50,837 nucleotides of DNA. Source: Methylophilaceae bacterium. GTDB taxonomy: Bacteria; Pseudomonadota; Gammaproteobacteria; Burkholderiales; Methylophilaceae. Each line of letters begins with the position of its first letter. Position 1 is the first letter of the stretch. Of the stretch, positions 9,535 to 19,283 are shown piece after piece. Under the pieces are notes generated by a model. The model did no database searches, was not told where the DNA came from, and saw only the letters and a list, made by a program, of their open reading frames with translations. The stretch covers positions 1 to 50,837 of the forward strand of contig JACMMS010000110.1 of assembly GCA_014378915.1 (NCBI GenBank), given 5' to 3'. The position numbers and the translations under genes were made by a program.

Positions 9535-10272
9535 ATGAAAAACTTATTTAACAATAAATTGTTGGGCAGAATACATGTGCTTGTTAAGTTAATGGCACTT
9601 ATTTGTTTTGCTGTTATGTCACATAAGTTTGATGATATTTTATTGGTGCTGTGTTTGGTTTTGTTAAGTATGCTACTAGTTGTTAAGGGAGTACCTAGGC
9701 CTTTTAAAATGTTAAATCGCACGCGTTGGCTAATGCTAACCCTATTGTTTGTATATGCCTTTAACATACCAGGAGAGTATGTGTTTACTTGGTCATCGAG
9801 TATTTTGCAAATTTCTCCAAGCTACGAAGGGTTGCATGCTGGACTTTCGCAAGCGCTTAAGTTGAGCGTTGTCATATTGGCACTTTCATTGTTGTTATTG
9901 AGCACAACACGTGAGTTATTAATTGGTGGTTTGTATATTATTTGTAAGTCTTTGCTAAGGCTTGGATTTTTAGGGATAAAGCATCATTTGATTAACCAGG
10001 TTCCAGAGCGATTTGCAGTGAGGTTGTGGCTAACATTGCATTATGTAGAAACTGATAGGCAACTATTTAATGCTAAATTGTATTCTTCACTATCGGCTAA
10101 GCCGTCATTAGCTATAGAGTTTAAACGTTATTTCTATGCTTTTGATCATGTAGATATTAATCAATATAATGATTTGGAATACATTCACATGCAAGTCGAT
10201 ACAGTGACTTGGTTTGATAAATGCCTGTTCGGTATTTTATTTTTAATACTAGTATGCAGCGTGATTTATTAA
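9535..10272 (+). CDS. CbiQ/EcfT-like membrane protein
   Basis: This is a 245-residue hydrophobic protein with about five or six membrane segments (for example LVKLMALICFAVMSH, ILLVLCLVLLSMLLVV, WLMLTLLFVYAFNI, LKLSVVILALSLLLL, and a C-terminal CLFGILFLILVCSVIY). The order of segments and the central TRWLMLTLLFVYAFNIPGEY / YEGLHAGLSQALKLSVVILA region resemble the energy-coupling factor transmembrane (CbiQ/EcfT) family. No ATPase (EcfA) or substrate-binding (S) component gene is adjacent, so a transport role is uncertain. Its position between fimV and truA is common in betaproteobacteria. Identification is by recollection of the family pattern and is moderate. Confidence 0.65.
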   Translation: MKNLFNNKLLGRIHVLVKLMALICFAVMSHKFDDILLVLCLVLLSMLLVVKGVPRPFKMLNRTRWLMLTLLFVYAFNIPGEYVFTWSSSILQISPSYEGLHAGLSQALKLSVVILALSLLLLSTTRELLIGGLYIICKSLLRLGFLGIKHHLINQVPERFAVRLWLTLHYVETDRQLFNAKLYSSLSAKPSLAIEFKRYFYAFDHVDINQYNDLEYIHMQVDTVTWFDKCLFGILFLILVCSVIY

Positions 10273-10297
10273 TGATGATATTGCCTGAATAGTATTA

Positions 10298-11092
10298 ATG
10301 CGAGTTGCTTTAGCTATTGAATATAACGGCGCCAGTTACTGCGGTTGGCAAAGTCAGCCTAACGGTTGTAGCGTGCAGGATGCTTTAGAAAGCGCTTTGC
10401 AAGAAATAGCAAGGCATCCTGTGCGAGTGCATGCCGCAGGGCGGACTGATACTGGTGTGCATGCATTGAGTCAAATTATACATTTTGATACTGAAACAAA
10501 GCGGCATGAATCTGCTTGGATACGAGGTGTTAATGCTAAGTTACCCGAAAGCGTTCGCGTGTTATGGTCAAAGTCTATTAGCGAATCATTGGAAGATGAA
10601 TTCCACGCTCGATTTTCAGCGTATCAACGCAGTTATCAATACCTGCTTATTAATCAATCTACCAAACCAGCACTTATGGCGGATAGAGCAGGCTGGTTTC
10701 ATCATTCGCTCCATGCAGATAACATGCAGTTGGCTGCATCCTATTTGAGGGGTGAACATGATTTTAGCGCATTTCGAGCTGCAGATTGCCAAGCTAAATC
10801 ACCTATTAAAGAACTACATATTGCCGAAGTAAAGCCAGTGAATGGCGGCTTTATATTTGAGTTTACAGCTAATGCATTTTTACAGCACCAAGTGCGTAAT
10901 ATGGTCGGTGCGCTTATTTATATTGGTAAAGGTAAATACTCACCAGCTTACATGCAAGAATTAATGGCTAGTAAAAACCGTACTTTATCACCCCCCACAT
11001 TTTCGCCATATGGACTTTATTTAACTGGAGTAGGCTATGATAAAAAGTTTGAATTGCCTAGCACACAGCGTAATTTAACAGTGCTTACTTGA
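10298..11092 (+). CDS. truA: tRNA pseudouridine(38-40) synthase
   Basis: TruA converts uridines 38-40 of the tRNA anticodon arm to pseudouridine. The 264-residue protein has the N-terminal RVALAIEYNGASYCGWQ strand and the catalytic aspartate in AAGRTDTGVHALSQ (about residues 48-61), plus the C-terminal FLQHQVRNMVG motif. It is 25 bases after the EcfT-like gene and 33 bases before trpF. The truA-trpF neighbourhood is conserved in beta- and gammaproteobacteria. Confidence 0.97.
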   Translation: MRVALAIEYNGASYCGWQSQPNGCSVQDALESALQEIARHPVRVHAAGRTDTGVHALSQIIHFDTETKRHESAWIRGVNAKLPESVRVLWSKSISESLEDEFHARFSAYQRSYQYLLINQSTKPALMADRAGWFHHSLHADNMQLAASYLRGEHDFSAFRAADCQAKSPIKELHIAEVKPVNGGFIFEFTANAFLQHQVRNMVGALIYIGKGKYSPAYMQELMASKNRTLSPPTFSPYGLYLTGVGYDKKFELPSTQRNLTVLT

Positions 11093-11125
11093 TATAATTA
11101 GTATTATGAATATTAAGCTGAGAAG

Positions 11126-11755
11126 ATGACTATTAAGCAAAGAGCACGAGTAAAAATCTGTGGTATTACCTCAGTTGAAGACGCATTATCGGCTGTTGCC
11201 AGTGGCTGCGATGCAATAGGATTGGTATTTTATGCACCTAGCCCTCGCTATGTATCTCAAACAAAAGCGGCTGAAATTGTTTCTGCTTTACCGCCATTTA
11301 TAACAGTTGTTGGGTTGTTTGCGGATGCCAGTCAAGATGAGATTAAATCAATTTTAGCTAAGGTTAATTTGGATTGCTTACAGTTCCATGGTGATGAAAC
11401 ACCTGAACAATGCCGTGTTTATGGCATGCATTATATGAAAGCAATTCGCGTTAAGCCCACCACAAATTTGTTACAATATGAAGTTGATTTTTATGATGCA
11501 AAAGCATTGCTATTAGATACATTTGTTGAAGGTTTAGTAGGAGGTACAGGGCTTGCATTCGACTGGAATTTAATCCCTGAAACACTAACGAAACCAATTG
11601 TATTGGCTGGTGGACTAACAGCAGATAACGTAGCCTTGGCCATTAAACAGGCCAAGCCTTACGCAGTTGATGTTAGCGGTGGTGTGGAAAAATCAAAAGG
11701 TGTAAAAGACCCGACTAAGCTCGCGGCTTTTATGCAAAGTGTAAGTATTCAATAA
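11126..11755 (+). CDS. trpF: phosphoribosylanthranilate isomerase
   Basis: TrpF catalyses the Amadori rearrangement of phosphoribosylanthranilate in tryptophan synthesis. It is a single-domain (beta/alpha)8 barrel of 209 residues, not fused to TrpC. Landmarks are the catalytic cysteine in VKICGITS (about residue 11), the LQFHGDE strand, LLDTFVEGLVGGTG carrying the catalytic aspartate, and the phosphate-binding VDVSGGVEKSKGVKD loop. AGAAG precedes the ATG. It is the first gene of trpFBA. Confidence 0.97.
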   Translation: MTIKQRARVKICGITSVEDALSAVASGCDAIGLVFYAPSPRYVSQTKAAEIVSALPPFITVVGLFADASQDEIKSILAKVNLDCLQFHGDETPEQCRVYGMHYMKAIRVKPTTNLLQYEVDFYDAKALLLDTFVEGLVGGTGLAFDWNLIPETLTKPIVLAGGLTADNVALAIKQAKPYAVDVSGGVEKSKGVKDPTKLAAFMQSVSIQ

Positions 11756-11788
11756 ATAGGTTAATCAGTCGACCAATTGGAGTAAGCA

Positions 11789-12991
11789 ATGAAAATGTAT
11801 GATATGCCAGATGTGCGTGGTCACTTTGGTCAGTTTGGTGGTACTTTTGTCGCAGAAACATTAGTGGAAGCGCTTGAAGAGTTACGTTTAGTGTACGAAA
11901 AATACCGTCATGACCCTGAGTTTTTAGCTGAGTATGCCCATGACTTAAAGCATTTTGTTGGTCGTCCCAGCCCGATTTATCACGCAAAACGCTTAAGCGA
12001 TAAAGTAGGCGGTGGGCAAATTTATTTAAAACGTGAAGATCTCAATCACACGGGTGCACACAAAGTTAACAATACAGTGGGGCAGGCACTGCTAGCTAAG
12101 CGCATGGGAAAGCCACGCGTTATTGCTGAAACTGGTGCAGGTCAACATGGTGTTGCAACCGCAACTATCGCAGCACGATTAGGTTTGGAATGTGTAGTTT
12201 ACATGGGCAGCGAAGATGTAAAACGCCAAGCACCTAATGTATACAAAATGAAGTTATTGGGCGCAACTGTTGTGCCAGTTGAAAGTGGCTCAAAAACGCT
12301 CAAAGATGCGCTAAATGAAGCGATGCGCGATTGGGTAACTAATATATCTAACACATTTTATATTATTGGTACTGTAGCAGGCCCGCACCCATATCCTATG
12401 ATGGTGCGTGATTTTCAAGCGATTATCGGAATTGAATCTAAAGTACAAATGCAAGAAATGTTAGGCCGTCAGCCTGATGCGGTTGTTGCTTGTGTCGGTG
12501 GCGGTTCGAATGCAATGGGTATTTTTTACCCGTATATTGACGTGTCAAATGTACGTTTAATTGGCGTAGAAGCAGCAGGGCATGGTTTAGAAACTGGTCG
12601 TCATGCAGCACCACTGACTGCGAATAGCCCTATAGGCGTGCTGCATGGTAATCGAACTTATTTAATGCAAAATGAAGATGGTCAAATTATTGAAACACAT
12701 TCAATTTCAGCAGGTTTAGATTATCCAGGTGTCGGCCCAGAACACGCATGGTTAAAAGATATTAAGCGCGCTGAATATGTGGCGATTACTGATGATGAAG
12801 CCATGGCCGCTTTTCACCAATTGTGCCGTATTGAAGGAATTATCCCAGCATTAGAAAGCAGTCACGCTCTAGCATATGCTGAGAAACTAGCTAAAACTAT
12901 GGATAAAGATCAAATTATCTTAGTCAACCTATCAGGTCGCGGCGATAAAGATATTAATACGGTGGCTGGCTTGTCGGGCATCACAATTTAA
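11789..12991 (+). CDS. trpB: tryptophan synthase beta chain
   Basis: TrpB condenses indole with serine in a PLP-dependent reaction. At 400 residues it is normal. The PLP lysine is in HTGAHKVNN (about residue 90), the phosphate-binding loop is [10 protein letters not shown] (about 231-240), and the C-terminus contains the [10 protein letters not shown] motif. Two other ATG codons follow closely (11795 and 11804); the first is chosen because GGAG lies at a suitable distance and the protein starts in the family's usual register. It is 33 bases after trpF and 24 before trpA. Confidence 0.97.
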   Translation: MKMYDMPDVRGHFGQFGGTFVAETLVEALEELRLVYEKYRHDPEFLAEYAHDLKHFVGRPSPIYHAKRLSDKVGGGQIYLKREDLNHTGAHKVNNTVGQALLAKRMGKPRVIAETGAGQHGVATATIAARLGLECVVYMGSEDVKRQAPNVYKMKLLGATVVPVESGSKTLKDALNEAMRDWVTNISNTFYIIGTVAGPHPYPMMVRDFQAIIGIESKVQMQEMLGRQPDAVVACVGGGSNAMGIFYPYIDVSNVRLIGVEAAGHGLETGRHAAPLTANSPIGVLHGNRTYLMQNEDGQIIETHSISAGLDYPGVGPEHAWLKDIKRAEYVAITDDEAMAAFHQLCRIEGIIPALESSHALAYAEKLAKTMDKDQIILVNLSGRGDKDINTVAGLSGITI

Positions 12992-13015
12992 GTAAAAGAA
13001 TCTAAAAGAAAATCT

Positions 13016-13813
13016 ATGTCACGTATTCAATCTACCTTTGCTACGCTTAAGCAAAAGGATAAAAAAGCATTAATTCCCTACATTACAGCGGGTGATCCGC
13101 ATCCAAAACACACTGTTACATTGATGCATACATTGGTCAACTCTGGTGCAGACATGATTGAATTAGGTGTGCCATTTTCAGACCCAATGGCTGATGGTCC
13201 AGTGATTCAACGCGCCAGTGAGCGTGCCTTATTGCATAAAGTGGGATTGCGTCACGTATTGGAGATGGTGCAAGAGTTTAGAAAAACCGATACTGATACG
13301 CCGATTATTTTGATGGGTTATGCTAATCCAATTGAAGCAATGGGCGCTGAGTCCTTTGCAAAACGTGCTAGTGATGCTGGTGTAGATGGTGTGCTGACAG
13401 TAGATTATCCACCTGAAGAAAGCGCAGAGTTTATTCAGTCGTTACACACGCATGGTGTGGATAGCATTTATTTATTATCACCTACTACAGAGCCTGCGCG
13501 CATTCAATTAATTGTTAATCAAGCCAGTGGTTTTTTATACTATGTATCACTTAAAGGTGTTACTGGTGCCGCAAACTTGGATATCAATAGCGTTAAAGAA
13601 CGCGTTGCTGAAATCCGTACGCTAACCAATTTACCCATAGGTGTGGGCTTTGGTGTGCGTGATGCGGAGACTGCAAAAAATGTTGCCAAAATTGCTGATG
13701 CTGTCGTAGTGGGTAGTCGCATGGTGCAAACTGTTGAGCAATCGACAGAAGAAAATTTAATCAGCAATGTGTCTGCACTCATGCGAGAATTGCGTGCTGC
13801 AATAGATTCTTAA
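13016..13813 (+). CDS. trpA: tryptophan synthase alpha chain
   Basis: TrpA cleaves indole-3-glycerol phosphate to indole, which is channelled to TrpB. The 265-residue barrel has the catalytic glutamate in MIELGVPFSDP and aspartate in ADGP (about residues 50 and 61), the family signature in the same stretch, and the phosphate-binding GVGFGVRDAE strand. The upstream AAAAGAAAA is only a weak ribosome binding site, consistent with translational coupling to trpB. accD follows after 42 bases. Confidence 0.97.
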   Translation: MSRIQSTFATLKQKDKKALIPYITAGDPHPKHTVTLMHTLVNSGADMIELGVPFSDPMADGPVIQRASERALLHKVGLRHVLEMVQEFRKTDTDTPIILMGYANPIEAMGAESFAKRASDAGVDGVLTVDYPPEESAEFIQSLHTHGVDSIYLLSPTTEPARIQLIVNQASGFLYYVSLKGVTGAANLDINSVKERVAEIRTLTNLPIGVGFGVRDAETAKNVAKIADAVVVGSRMVQTVEQSTEENLISNVSALMRELRAAIDS

Positions 13814-13855
13814 GTAGATGATTTAATTAGTATAAAGAAATAATAAGGGGTCGAT

Positions 13856-14734
13856 ATGAGTTGGTTGGGTAACTTAGTAGCACCGAAAATTAAGCGTGCT
13901 ATTGGCGTTAAAAAAAGCATGCCAGAAGGCTTGTGGAGCAAATGTGATGCTTGCCAATCTGTGTTATATCGCTCTGATTTAAAGTCAAATGCAGAAGTGT
14001 GCCCAAAATGCGCACACCATAATCGGATTTCAGCACGTGCCAGATTAGAAATGTTGCTAGATTCAGCCTTAGTGGATGGAAGCAACCGTAAAGAAATAGG
14101 CGTAGAAATACAGCCAATTGACCCGCTAAAATTTAAAGATAGTAAGACTTATCTCGAGCGTATGAAAGCGGCTCAAAAAGAAGTTGGTGAAAAAGATGCA
14201 TTAATAGTGATACAAGGTATGATGAATAATATGCCCGTTGTAATTGCTGCATTTGAGTTTAAATTCATGGGTGGGTCTATGGGTTCAGTTGTCGGTGAGC
14301 GTTTTGTACGCGGCGTTCAAGCCGCTATCGCGGCTAAATGTCCTTTTATATGCATTGCTGCCAGTGGTGGCGCGCGCATGCAAGAAGGATTACTATCATT
14401 AATGCAAATGGCGAAAACCAGTGCCGCACTTGCCAAACTAAGTAGCGCAGGGCTACCCTATATTTCTGTTTTAACTGATCCAACGATGGGTGGGGTTTCC
14501 GCAAGTTTTGCAATGTTAGGCGATATAATTGTGGCAGAGCCTCAGGCACTCATAGGCTTTGCTGGTCCGCGGGTCATTGAGCAAACTGTACGTGAAACTT
14601 TGCCTGCAGGCTTCCAACGTGCTGAGTTTTTAGTAGAGCACGGTGCTGTGGATATTATTATTGATCGCCGTGAGATGAAAAGTAAATTATTCAGTATGTT
14701 ATCTAAACTGGTGCGTTTACCAATTGCAGCTTAA
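13856..14734 (+). CDS. accD: acetyl-CoA carboxylase carboxyltransferase subunit beta
   Basis: AccD with AccA transfers CO2 from carboxybiotin to acetyl-CoA, making malonyl-CoA for fatty acid synthesis. The 292-residue protein has the N-terminal four-cysteine zinc ribbon (CDACQ ... CPKCAHH, about residues 27-49) and the crotonase-fold core with [16 protein letters not shown] and the oxyanion-hole glycines. AATAAGGGG precedes the ATG. The trpFBA-accD-folC order is conserved in many proteobacteria. Confidence 0.97.
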   Translation: MSWLGNLVAPKIKRAIGVKKSMPEGLWSKCDACQSVLYRSDLKSNAEVCPKCAHHNRISARARLEMLLDSALVDGSNRKEIGVEIQPIDPLKFKDSKTYLERMKAAQKEVGEKDALIVIQGMMNNMPVVIAAFEFKFMGGSMGSVVGERFVRGVQAAIAAKCPFICIAASGGARMQEGLLSLMQMAKTSAALAKLSSAGLPYISVLTDPTMGGVSASFAMLGDIIVAEPQALIGFAGPRVIEQTVRETLPAGFQRAEFLVEHGAVDIIIDRREMKSKLFSMLSKLVRLPIAA

Positions 14735-14822
14735 AAAACTCTGTTTAAGTTGCGTCGAATGCAAAAAACTTAGCTTTAAAAAGCTGATTGATTAAAGAGC
14801 TAATTAATAGCGAACTTTACCT

Positions 14823-16094
14823 GTGACAACTCCTCAAAACTTGCCCGCATGGCTTAAGTATATTCATGCTTTGCATACTATACCTATTGCAATGGGTTTA
14901 GATCGCGTTGCTAAAGTAGCAAAAAAACTCGAATTAACGCCTTTATTTCCAATGATTACTGTTGGTGGCACCAATGGCAAAGGCTCTACTTGTGCCATGC
15001 TAGAGCGTATTTATCATGAAGCTGGCTACCGAGTTGGTTGTTATACCTCACCACATTTGCTGCGATATAACGAGCGCGTGCGGGTGGGTTGTTCTGAGGT
15101 AAGCGATGAGGATTTGTGCGTTGCATTTGGTTCCGTAGAGCGAGCGCGTGGCGAAGTTGCACTCACTTACTTCGAAATTAGTACCTTAGCTGCAGTGTGG
15201 CATTTTATGCAAAGTAGTTTGGATGTGGTGATTTTAGAAGTGGGCTTGGGTGGTCGCTTAGATGCTGTCAATATTTTCGAGCCTAGCTGCACGATTGTGA
15301 CGAGCATTGATATTGATCATATCGACTTTTTAGGCAGTACGCGTGAACTCATTGGCTTTGAAAAAGCGGGCATTTATCGTAAAAATAAGCCTGCCATTAT
15401 TGGTGATATCGCTCCACCTCTAAGCTTACTAGAGCATGCATCAAGCATTAATGCTGATTTGAGGCGTATTGGACAAGATTTTACTTGTACAAAAACAACG
15501 CTAAGCTGGGGTTTTAAATCTAATCACACGCAGCTTATGCACTTGCCACTACCCGCGTTGGTAGGTGAGTTTCAGTTAAATAACGCAGCCTGTGCTGTTG
15601 AGGCGATTCAATGTTTGCAAAATGAGCTTCCAGTCGACTCTTTGGCTATTGCGAAAGGGCTGCAAAGTGTAAAACTCACTGGTAGATTTCACAAAATCAG
15701 CATTCAACCAGAAGTTATTGTAGATGTAGCACATAACCCTCAAGCGGCCGCAGCCTTAGCAAAAAACTTAAATAGCTCGCCATGCACTGGACAAACAATT
15801 GCTGTATTTGCTATGTTGGCAGATAAAGATATTCACGGGGTTATTGATGCGCTAGTTGCAGAGATAGATGTTTGGTATATAGCCGACACCCTCACAGAGC
15901 GTGGCGCAAACTCTGCCATGTTAAATGATGCTATTCATCAAGTAACTATTGAAAAACAATATCAACAGCCCCAAATTAAATCATTCAGTAATACCTCACA
16001 AGCATACAAGCAAGCCTGTTTAGATATGAGTGAAAATGATAGAATCATTGTGTTTGGATCATTTTTTACAGTAGCAGATGTGTTGTCGTTTTAA
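14823..16094 (+). CDS. folC: bifunctional folylpolyglutamate/dihydrofolate synthase
   Basis: FolC adds glutamate to dihydropteroate and to folates. The 423-residue protein has the ATP-binding P-loop TVGGTNGKGSTCAML (about residues 45-59), the SPHLLRYNERVRV loop, EVGLGGRLDAVN, and the C-terminal ligase domain (VVDVAHNPQAA, FGSFFTVADVL). The start used is GTG at 14823; no good ribosome binding site is visible before it and no nearby ATG would keep the N-terminal TPQNLPAWLKYIHALH segment. It lies 88 bases after accD. Confidence 0.95.
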   Translation: MTTPQNLPAWLKYIHALHTIPIAMGLDRVAKVAKKLELTPLFPMITVGGTNGKGSTCAMLERIYHEAGYRVGCYTSPHLLRYNERVRVGCSEVSDEDLCVAFGSVERARGEVALTYFEISTLAAVWHFMQSSLDVVILEVGLGGRLDAVNIFEPSCTIVTSIDIDHIDFLGSTRELIGFEKAGIYRKNKPAIIGDIAPPLSLLEHASSINADLRRIGQDFTCTKTTLSWGFKSNHTQLMHLPLPALVGEFQLNNAACAVEAIQCLQNELPVDSLAIAKGLQSVKLTGRFHKISIQPEVIVDVAHNPQAAAALAKNLNSSPCTGQTIAVFAMLADKDIHGVIDALVAEIDVWYIADTLTERGANSAMLNDAIHQVTIEKQYQQPQIKSFSNTSQAYKQACLDMSENDRIIVFGSFFTVADVLSF

Positions 16095-16163
16095 AATTAT
16101 CATTTTAGATTGAGTTTATACAAGATAGCGCGACTAAAAAGTAACTCAAACAAGGAATTAATA

Positions 16164-16835
16164 ATGACAGGTGACGCAATCAACGACTTAGAACTACAGT
16201 TAAAAAAACGTGCACGTAGGCGTCTAGTAGGTGCAATTGCTTTAGTGCTTTTGATGATTATTGTTTTGCCGATTGCGCTGCATGATCGATCTGCTCAACA
16301 AAATAAACCTGAAGTGACAATCACAATTCCAAATGACACTAAACCAGTTCAGCATGAGAACAATCTAGTTAATGACGCATCAAAGGCTGTAGCAGTAGAA
16401 GAAAAAGCGAATACAACTCAAACTAACGATGTTACTACAGTCGTAGACAAGTCCATTGTTGCTAATGAAAAGCAAGTACAGCAAGTACAAGAAGAAAAGT
16501 CACCTCCCACCAAGTCCCATACTAAAGCTGAAACTAAGCGATTAGAAATAAACGCCGCTGAAAAAAATTCTGAATTAAAAAATGAAGATGAAACAAAGAA
16601 TAATCTTAAGTATTACGTGCAGATTGGCGTATTCTCTGATGCAGATAATGTTAAAAAGTTACAAACTAAATTAAGCGATATAGGCTATAAATCACAATCT
16701 GAAAAAATCAGCACTGATAAAGGCGAAAAAATTCGCTTACGTACCAGTATTTTTAAAGAGCGTAATGAAGCTGCAATAGCATTAGAGAACATTAAGTCAT
16801 CAGGCATGGCTGGGATAGTGGTTAGTCAAAAATGA
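16164..16835 (+). CDS. SPOR-domain (DedD-like) cell division protein
   Basis: The 223-residue protein has a short basic cytoplasmic part, one membrane segment (about residues 21-40, LVGAIALVLLMIIVLPIAL), a long K/E/T/N-rich periplasmic linker, and a C-terminal SPOR domain (about 150-223: KYYVQIGVFSDADNVKKLQTKL...SGMAGIVVSQK) that binds denuded septal peptidoglycan. The layout is that of DedD, encoded at the same place between folC and cvpA in E. coli. The ATG at 16164 is preferred over an in-frame TTG at 16110 because AAGGA sits 7 bases before it and the extra residues look unlike the family. It overlaps cvpA by 4 bases. Confidence 0.88.
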   Translation: MTGDAINDLELQLKKRARRRLVGAIALVLLMIIVLPIALHDRSAQQNKPEVTITIPNDTKPVQHENNLVNDASKAVAVEEKANTTQTNDVTTVVDKSIVANEKQVQQVQEEKSPPTKSHTKAETKRLEINAAEKNSELKNEDETKNNLKYYVQIGVFSDADNVKKLQTKLSDIGYKSQSEKISTDKGEKIRLRTSIFKERNEAAIALENIKSSGMAGIVVSQK

Positions 16836-17323
16836 CTAGTTTTGACTATGTGGTACTGCTCATTATAGGTTTTTGTGTATTATTAAGTATAATGCGCGGT
16901 GCTGTACGAGAAGTTTTAGCTTTAATAGGTTGGTTTGTTGCGTTTTATGTCGGTAGAACCTATACGCAATTACTAATCCCATTATTACCACAAGGCGTTC
17001 CAACGGAAACTTTAAAAGTGCTGGCAGCTTTTTTAATTCTATTCTTAGCAACTTTACTGGTGGCTAGCCTTATTTCTATTACTTTATCGCACCTACTAAA
17101 AAAAATAGGTTTAAGTTGGTTAAATAGATTTTTAGGCGGACTGTTTGGCTTTACTAAAGGATTGGTCATTGTGGGTATATTAGTTTTATTAGCAGGTATG
17201 ACAAATATACCTAAATATTCAGCTTGGCGTAATGCTATGTTTAGCGCACCATTAGAGGCATTTGTTCTGGCCTGTTTACCTTGGGTACCAGTGAGCATCG
17301 CTAGCCATGTTAAATATGATTAG
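16832..17323 (+). CDS. cvpA: CvpA-family membrane protein
   Basis: This is a 163-residue membrane protein of the CvpA family. It starts MTSFDYVVLLIIGFCVLLSIMRGAVREVLALIGW and has four hydrophobic segments (about 5-25, 30-50, 62-85, 100-122). CvpA is needed for colicin V production and, in several Gram-negative bacteria, for envelope stress or bile tolerance; the molecular activity is not established. Its ATG overlaps the stop of the SPOR gene (ATGA), indicating translational coupling, and it precedes purF by 157 bases, as in E. coli. Confidence 0.93.
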   Translation: MTSFDYVVLLIIGFCVLLSIMRGAVREVLALIGWFVAFYVGRTYTQLLIPLLPQGVPTETLKVLAAFLILFLATLLVASLISITLSHLLKKIGLSWLNRFLGGLFGFTKGLVIVGILVLLAGMTNIPKYSAWRNAMFSAPLEAFVLACLPWVPVSIASHVKYD

Positions 17324-17480
17324 TGCCAAATACAAAATTTAGTATGGGTCAATATCAGGTGAATAATATAGGCCGCTAGTAAGGTCTGTATTAGTGAGTG
17401 TTAGCGTGGAAATAAGATCAAAAATAATATAAGCAGTCCGACTGAATAATTAGATTTCTAGTGTTTGAGGTATTAAATCC

Positions 17481-19031
17481 ATGTGCGGAATTATAGGCAT
17501 TGTTGGTAAAAATCCAGTTAACCAGTTTTTATACGATGGTCTGCTGGTGCTACAACATCGCGGGCAAGATGCCGCTGGTATTGTGACTTGTGATGGCAAT
17601 ACGTTCCATATGCATAAAAACAATGGTCTGGTGAAGGATGTTTTTCAAACTCGCCATATGCGTAGTCTGATAGGTAACGCAGGCATTGCGCATGTGCGTT
17701 ATCCAACCGCTGGATCATCTTCGGCAGCAGAAGCGCAGCCATTTTATGTCAACTCTCCATTCGGTATTGTCTTGGGCCATAACGGTAATCTCACTAACTC
17801 AGCGCAGCTTAAGCAAGAGATGTTTAGGCAAGATTTACGTCATATTAATACCAGCTCAGATTCTGAAGTGTTACTCAATGTGCTGGCACATGAAGTTGAA
17901 AAAACCTCACAAAATGCAGTACTTAATACCGATATGGTGTTTGATGCAGTGGCTGGCGTACATAGGCGCTGTAAGGGTGCGTATGCAGTTGTAGCGATGA
18001 TTGCCAACTTTGGCTTACTTGCTTTTAGAGATCCATTTGGTATTCGCCCATTAGTGATAGGCAAAAGCGAATCTGAAAAAGGCACAGAATATATTGTGGC
18101 TTCAGAAAGCGTTGCGTTAGATGTGCTTGGTTTTCAATTGATTCGGGATGTAGCGCCTGGCGAAGCAGTATTTGTCGATATGGAAGGTAATTTATTTTCA
18201 CGCCAATGTGCTGAAAATCCGAAGCTAAATCCATGTATTTTTGAATATGTTTATTTAGCGCGTCCTGATTCAGTCATTGATGGTATTTCAGTTTATCAAA
18301 CACGTTTGGATATGGGTACTAGCCTAGCAGAGAAAATTAAGCGTGAATGGCCAGATAAAAAAATAGATGTTGTCATTCCTATACCAGATACTAGCCGCCC
18401 AAGCGCACTGCAAGTGGGTATTACATTAGGTTTAGATTATCGCGAAGGTTTTATTAAAAACCGCTATATTGGCCGTACTTTTATTATGCCAGGTCAGGCA
18501 TTGCGTAAAAAATCAGTACGTCAGAAACTTAACCCAATTGGGATTGAGTTTAAAGGTAAAAACGTTCTATTAGTCGATGACTCTATTGTGCGTGGTACTA
18601 CCTCACAACAAATTGTACAAATGGCGCGTGATGCAGGCGCGAATAAAGTTTATTTTGCTTCTGCAGCACCTCCAGTCCGATTTCCGAATGTTTACGGGAT
18701 TGATATGCCTAGCCGTGATGAGTTACTAGCAACTGATCGTACAGATGAAGAAATTTGTAAAGAGATTGGGGCTGACGCATTAATTTATCAAGATTTGGAT
18801 GAACTAGTACGTGATATTGGTTTGAGTAATCCTGCGATGAAAGTATTTGATTGCTCATGTTTCGATGGGAAATACGTGACGGGCGATATTGATGAAGCTT
18901 ATTTAACTAATATCGAAACAGCTCGTGGTGACATTAATAAAGAGCATAAGCCAACAAATGCGAGCACACAGATGGATTTAAATTTATTACCAACAGTAGG
19001 TCACGAGGATGACGAATTAGCTGAAGTTTAA
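17481..19031 (+). CDS. purF: amidophosphoribosyltransferase
   Basis: PurF makes 5-phosphoribosylamine from PRPP and glutamine, the first step of purine synthesis. The start is fixed by the N-terminal nucleophile: M-C-GIIGIVG, with Cys2 exposed after Met removal. The 516-residue protein has the class II glutamine amidotransferase domain ([23 protein letters not shown]) and the phosphoribosyltransferase domain with the PRPP loop [18 protein letters not shown] (about 355-372). Nothing was seen in the 157-base gap upstream beyond AT-rich sequence. Confidence 0.97.
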   Translation: MCGIIGIVGKNPVNQFLYDGLLVLQHRGQDAAGIVTCDGNTFHMHKNNGLVKDVFQTRHMRSLIGNAGIAHVRYPTAGSSSAAEAQPFYVNSPFGIVLGHNGNLTNSAQLKQEMFRQDLRHINTSSDSEVLLNVLAHEVEKTSQNAVLNTDMVFDAVAGVHRRCKGAYAVVAMIANFGLLAFRDPFGIRPLVIGKSESEKGTEYIVASESVALDVLGFQLIRDVAPGEAVFVDMEGNLFSRQCAENPKLNPCIFEYVYLARPDSVIDGISVYQTRLDMGTSLAEKIKREWPDKKIDVVIPIPDTSRPSALQVGITLGLDYREGFIKNRYIGRTFIMPGQALRKKSVRQKLNPIGIEFKGKNVLLVDDSIVRGTTSQQIVQMARDAGANKVYFASAAPPVRFPNVYGIDMPSRDELLATDRTDEEICKEIGADALIYQDLDELVRDIGLSNPAMKVFDCSCFDGKYVTGDIDEAYLTNIETARGDINKEHKPTNASTQMDLNLLPTVGHEDDELAEV

Positions 19032-19042
19032 CGTCATGAGTG

Positions 19043-19071
19043 TTGACGATTAAGACTCATGGGACTAACAT
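19043..19071 (+). promoter_or_regulatory. sigma70-like promoter between purF and metZ
   Basis: TTGACG (19043-19048) and TAACAT (19066-19071) are separated by exactly 17 bases and match the consensus at 5/6 and 4/6 positions. Transcription would begin near 19078, at the base of the structured element described next. The -35 box lies within an inverted repeat, CATGAGT (19035-19041) / ACTCATG (19055-19061). Confidence 0.5.
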
Positions 19072-19074
19072 TGA

Positions 19075-19239
19075 ATTGCGCTGATTTGAGTGACTCAACT
19101 TAATAAAAGTCTTACTCAGCTTGCGGGCGCAATATAAATTCCGCAAAAGCGAGGTTATTGGATGTAACGTTTTTCAGCGTGCAGCCAACGTATTAAAAAA
19201 ACCCGTTTTAGCCAACTTTAAGCTAAAACGGGTTTTTTT
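19075..19239 (+). ncRNA. candidate structured RNA: metZ leader or independent small RNA
   Basis: Between a promoter-like sequence and a strong terminator lies about 165 bases able to fold. ATTGCGC (19075-19081) pairs with GCGCAAT (19127-19133). Inside its loop TTGAG (19086-19090) pairs with CTCAA (19094-19098), and GCTGA (19080-19084) could alternatively pair with TCAGC (19116-19120). TTGCGG (19121-19126), inside the outer loop, is complementary to CCGCAA (19141-19146) outside it, a possible pseudoknot. ACGTT/AACGT forms a further hairpin before the terminator. A terminator ending 44 bases before the metZ start would suit a transcription-attenuating leader; an independent sRNA is equally possible. 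I recognise no known riboswitch consensus in it. Confidence 0.4.
19201..19239 (+). terminator. strong intrinsic terminator upstream of metZ
   Basis: ACCCGTTTTAGC (19201-19212) is perfectly complementary to GCTAAAACGGGT (19222-19233) with a 9-base loop, followed by a seven-T run (19233-19239) that also matches the A-run before the stem. It is 170 bases after the purF stop and 44 before the metZ ATG, an unusual position for a plain purF terminator. Confidence 0.9.
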
Positions 19240-19283
19240 ATTACCTAATTTTTAGCGATAAAAAAGAAATATGAGAAATTAAT

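Noticed and set aside
16110-16163. TTG start of the SPOR protein at 16110
   Set aside because: The ATG at 16164 has AAGGA at good spacing and yields the normal DedD-like layout.
19075-19239. Known SAM or SAH riboswitch upstream of metZ
   Set aside because: The conserved core sequences of SAM-I, SAM-II and SAH classes were not recognisable; kept only as an unclassified structured RNA candidate.
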